Positions 4,837-6,051 of a stretch of 6,051 nt of DNA are shown piece after piece. Both the position numbers and the translations under genes were made by a program. The notes beneath the pieces are model-generated. The model was not told the DNA's origin. It ran no database searches and worked only from the letters and a program-made list of their open reading frames with translations. How positions within the stretch are numbered: the first letter of the stretch is position 1; the number at the start of each line of letters is the position of its first letter. The DNA is from Xanthobacteraceae bacterium (GTDB taxonomy: Bacteria > Pseudomonadota > Alphaproteobacteria > Rhizobiales > Xanthobacteraceae): NCBI GenBank assembly GCA_030040825.1, contig JASHSY010000178.1, positions 1-6,051 on the forward strand. The letters run 5' to 3'.

Positions 4837-6051
4837 CTATCCGGCCACCCTTCGCAAATGTCGGATCGGCCTACCAGGCGCCACTGCTTGTGCGGCTGCC
4901 ATAATTGACTGGCTATCGATCCCATAGTGACCATAGACGTCGCTGATCGTGCCGGTCTGGCCGAACTGTTCAACCCCGAGTGATCGTAACCGGTGGCCGT
5001 AGACAGAACCGAGCCAAGCCAACGTTACAGGATGTCCATCGACAACGGTTACCAAGGGGCAACTCAGCGGCACGGCCTCCAGTAGCCGTTCAACGTGACT
5101 GCGCGCCTGTAATAGGCCGCGCTCGCGGGCACGTTGAGCGGCAGTCCAGCCGGCGCAGAGGCGGTCCGCCGATGTGATTGCCAAGAGACCGACGTCGCGC
5201 CGATCTTCGGCCATCTGTCCCACCGCTGCCAGAGCTTCAGATGCCATGACGCCTGTATAGGCGATGACAACTTGGGCATTCGGTCCCGGTCGGCGCATCC
5301 AATACCCGCCGTTAACAATATCGTCTGCAAGTTCGGTCGTTATCCTTCGACGCGGCTGCTCGATCGGGCGCGTCGATAACCTGAGATAGACCGAACCGCC
5401 TGCGGCATCTCTCAGCCACGACAAAGGGTCAGGTTCGTCGTTTCCGGACCGCTGAATGTAGTCGAACGAAAATCGCAGAAGCGTCGCAACCTCGTCGACG
5501 AAGGCTGGTTCAAAGCTCGCAAGTCTGTCTTGGCTCATGCCAATCAACGGAGTCGCGATAGATTGATGCGCGCCGCCTTCCGGCGAAAGCGTCACCCCGG
5601 AAGGTGTTGCCACTAGAATAAAACGCGCATCTTGGTAGCAGGCATAATTCAGAGCATCGAGTCCGCGCTCGATAAATGGGTCGTAAAGCGTTCCAACCGG
5701 TAACAATCGTTCGCCGAAGATGCTGTGAGAGAGGCCGAGGGCTGACAGCAAAATGAAGAAATTCATTTCTGCAATGCCGAGTTCGATGTGTTGGCCCTTT
5801 CGTGAGAATTCCCAGCTGAAAGTCGATGGAATTCCCTCCTTCTTAAAAACATCGTGACTTTCTTCTCGTGCAAAAACACCGCGACGGTTCACCCAGGCAC
5901 CAAGATTCGTCGAAACGGTGACATCAGGTGAGGTGGTAACGATCCTGCGCGTAAACTCAGTTTGTTCCTTCGCAAGCTGGTGCATTAACAAGCCGAAGCC
6001 CTGTTGCGTAGACATCAACGACTGCATCGGACTTTTGAATATGGCGGGTAT
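4837..6051 (-). CDS. Thiamine-diphosphate E1/transketolase-type enzyme (homodimeric PDH E1-like), C-terminal half; 5' end outside window
   Basis: The reverse frame is open from the window edge to TAG at 4837, about 404 codons. An internal ATG at 6027 is not the start: the codons before it are open and the family continues upstream (full length roughly 790 residues). Visible parts, numbered from that Met: STQQGFGLLM (6-15), TTSPDVTVSTNLGAWVNRRG (31-50), WEFSRKGQHIELGIAEMN (72-89) with Glu87 as the expected cofactor-activating glutamate of the pyrimidine domain, GERLLPVGTLYDPF (105-118), EGGAHQSIATPLIG (150-163), and a C-terminal domain with VVDGHP (328-333) and GTISDVYGHYGID (359-371). This resembles alphaproteobacterial AceE-like proteins often annotated transketolase or pyruvate dehydrogenase E1. 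The natural substrate is not determined. Some stretches use AT-rich codons (for example around 5830-5880), unlike metXW, suggesting acquired DNA. The C-terminus appears intact despite the adjacent IS relic. Confidence 0.9.
   Translation of the reverse strand: MPAIFKSPMQSLMSTQQGFGLLMHQLAKEQTEFTRRIVTTSPDVTVSTNLGAWVNRRGVFAREESHDVFKKEGIPSTFSWEFSRKGQHIELGIAEMNFFILLSALGLSHSIFGERLLPVGTLYDPFIERGLDALNYACYQDARFILVATPSGVTLSPEGGAHQSIATPLIGMSQDRLASFEPAFVDEVATLLRFSFDYIQRSGNDEPDPLSWLRDAAGGSVYLRLSTRPIEQPRRRITTELADDIVNGGYWMRRPGPNAQVVIAYTGVMASEALAAVGQMAEDRRDVGLLAITSADRLCAGWTAAQRARERGLLQARSHVERLLEAVPLSCPLVTVVDGHPVTLAWLGSVYGHRLRSLGVEQFGQTGTISDVYGHYGIDSQSIMAAAQAVAPGRPIRHLRRVAG

Noticed and set aside
4668..4904. 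78-residue rightward open frame
   Set aside because: It is antisense to the transposase relic and to the end of the E1-like gene; no similarity or ribosome site.
4837..6027. E1-like protein as a complete 396-residue protein starting at 6027
   Set aside because: The frame is open upstream to the window end and the family's N-terminal cofactor-binding half is missing, so the gene is cut by the window edge.

Overview
The window looks like chromosome of a GC-rich alphaproteobacterium, most likely order Hyphomicrobiales (Rhizobiales), Bradyrhizobium/Rhodopseudomonas-like. The evidence is the metX-metW pair next to a divergent chorismate mutase gene with a long C-terminal extension, the codon use, and the family resemblance of every recognisable protein. 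The species cannot be named from the sequence alone.

Left part (1-2563), core metabolism. A chorismate mutase-type gene runs leftward off the window edge (complement <1..567). A 139-bp gap with two back-to-back sigma70-like promoter candidates separates it from the rightward metX-metW operon (707-2563). MetX acylates homoserine in methionine synthesis. MetW is a SAM-methyltransferase-fold partner, 3 nt downstream.

Middle part (2683-3907), a candidate nitric-oxide/redox sensing module. An unlisted 58-codon gene for a small membrane protein (complement 2683..2859) is divergent from nsrR (2968-3441), an Rrf2-family Fe-S regulator. Between them lies a perfect 9-bp inverted repeat with a 5-bp spacer (2879-2901) that fits the NsrR operator pattern and overlaps the likely -10 box of the small gene. 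nsrR overlaps by 11 bp a gene for a free-standing PAS domain (3431-3907). That PAS domain carries a His at the position of the FixL haem ligand. Together these suggest one coupled sensory locus whose effector has not been described; this is the most interesting part of the window.

Right part (3908-6051), a plastic region around a tRNA. It holds a frameshifted N-terminal remnant of a Kup potassium transporter (about 4172-4298), an intact tRNA with anticodon CAT (4383-4458), a probable solo insertion-sequence end with a repeated 13-mer (about 4470-4520), and a frameshifted IS3-type orfA remnant (about 4706-4793). After these comes the C-terminal half of a large thiamine-diphosphate enzyme of the homodimeric pyruvate dehydrogenase E1/transketolase type (complement 4837..>6051). 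Parts of that gene use more AT-rich codons than the metXW region. The combination of tRNA, truncated gene, IS scars and a compositionally different cargo gene looks like the edge of a genomic island, although no second attachment site lies within the window.
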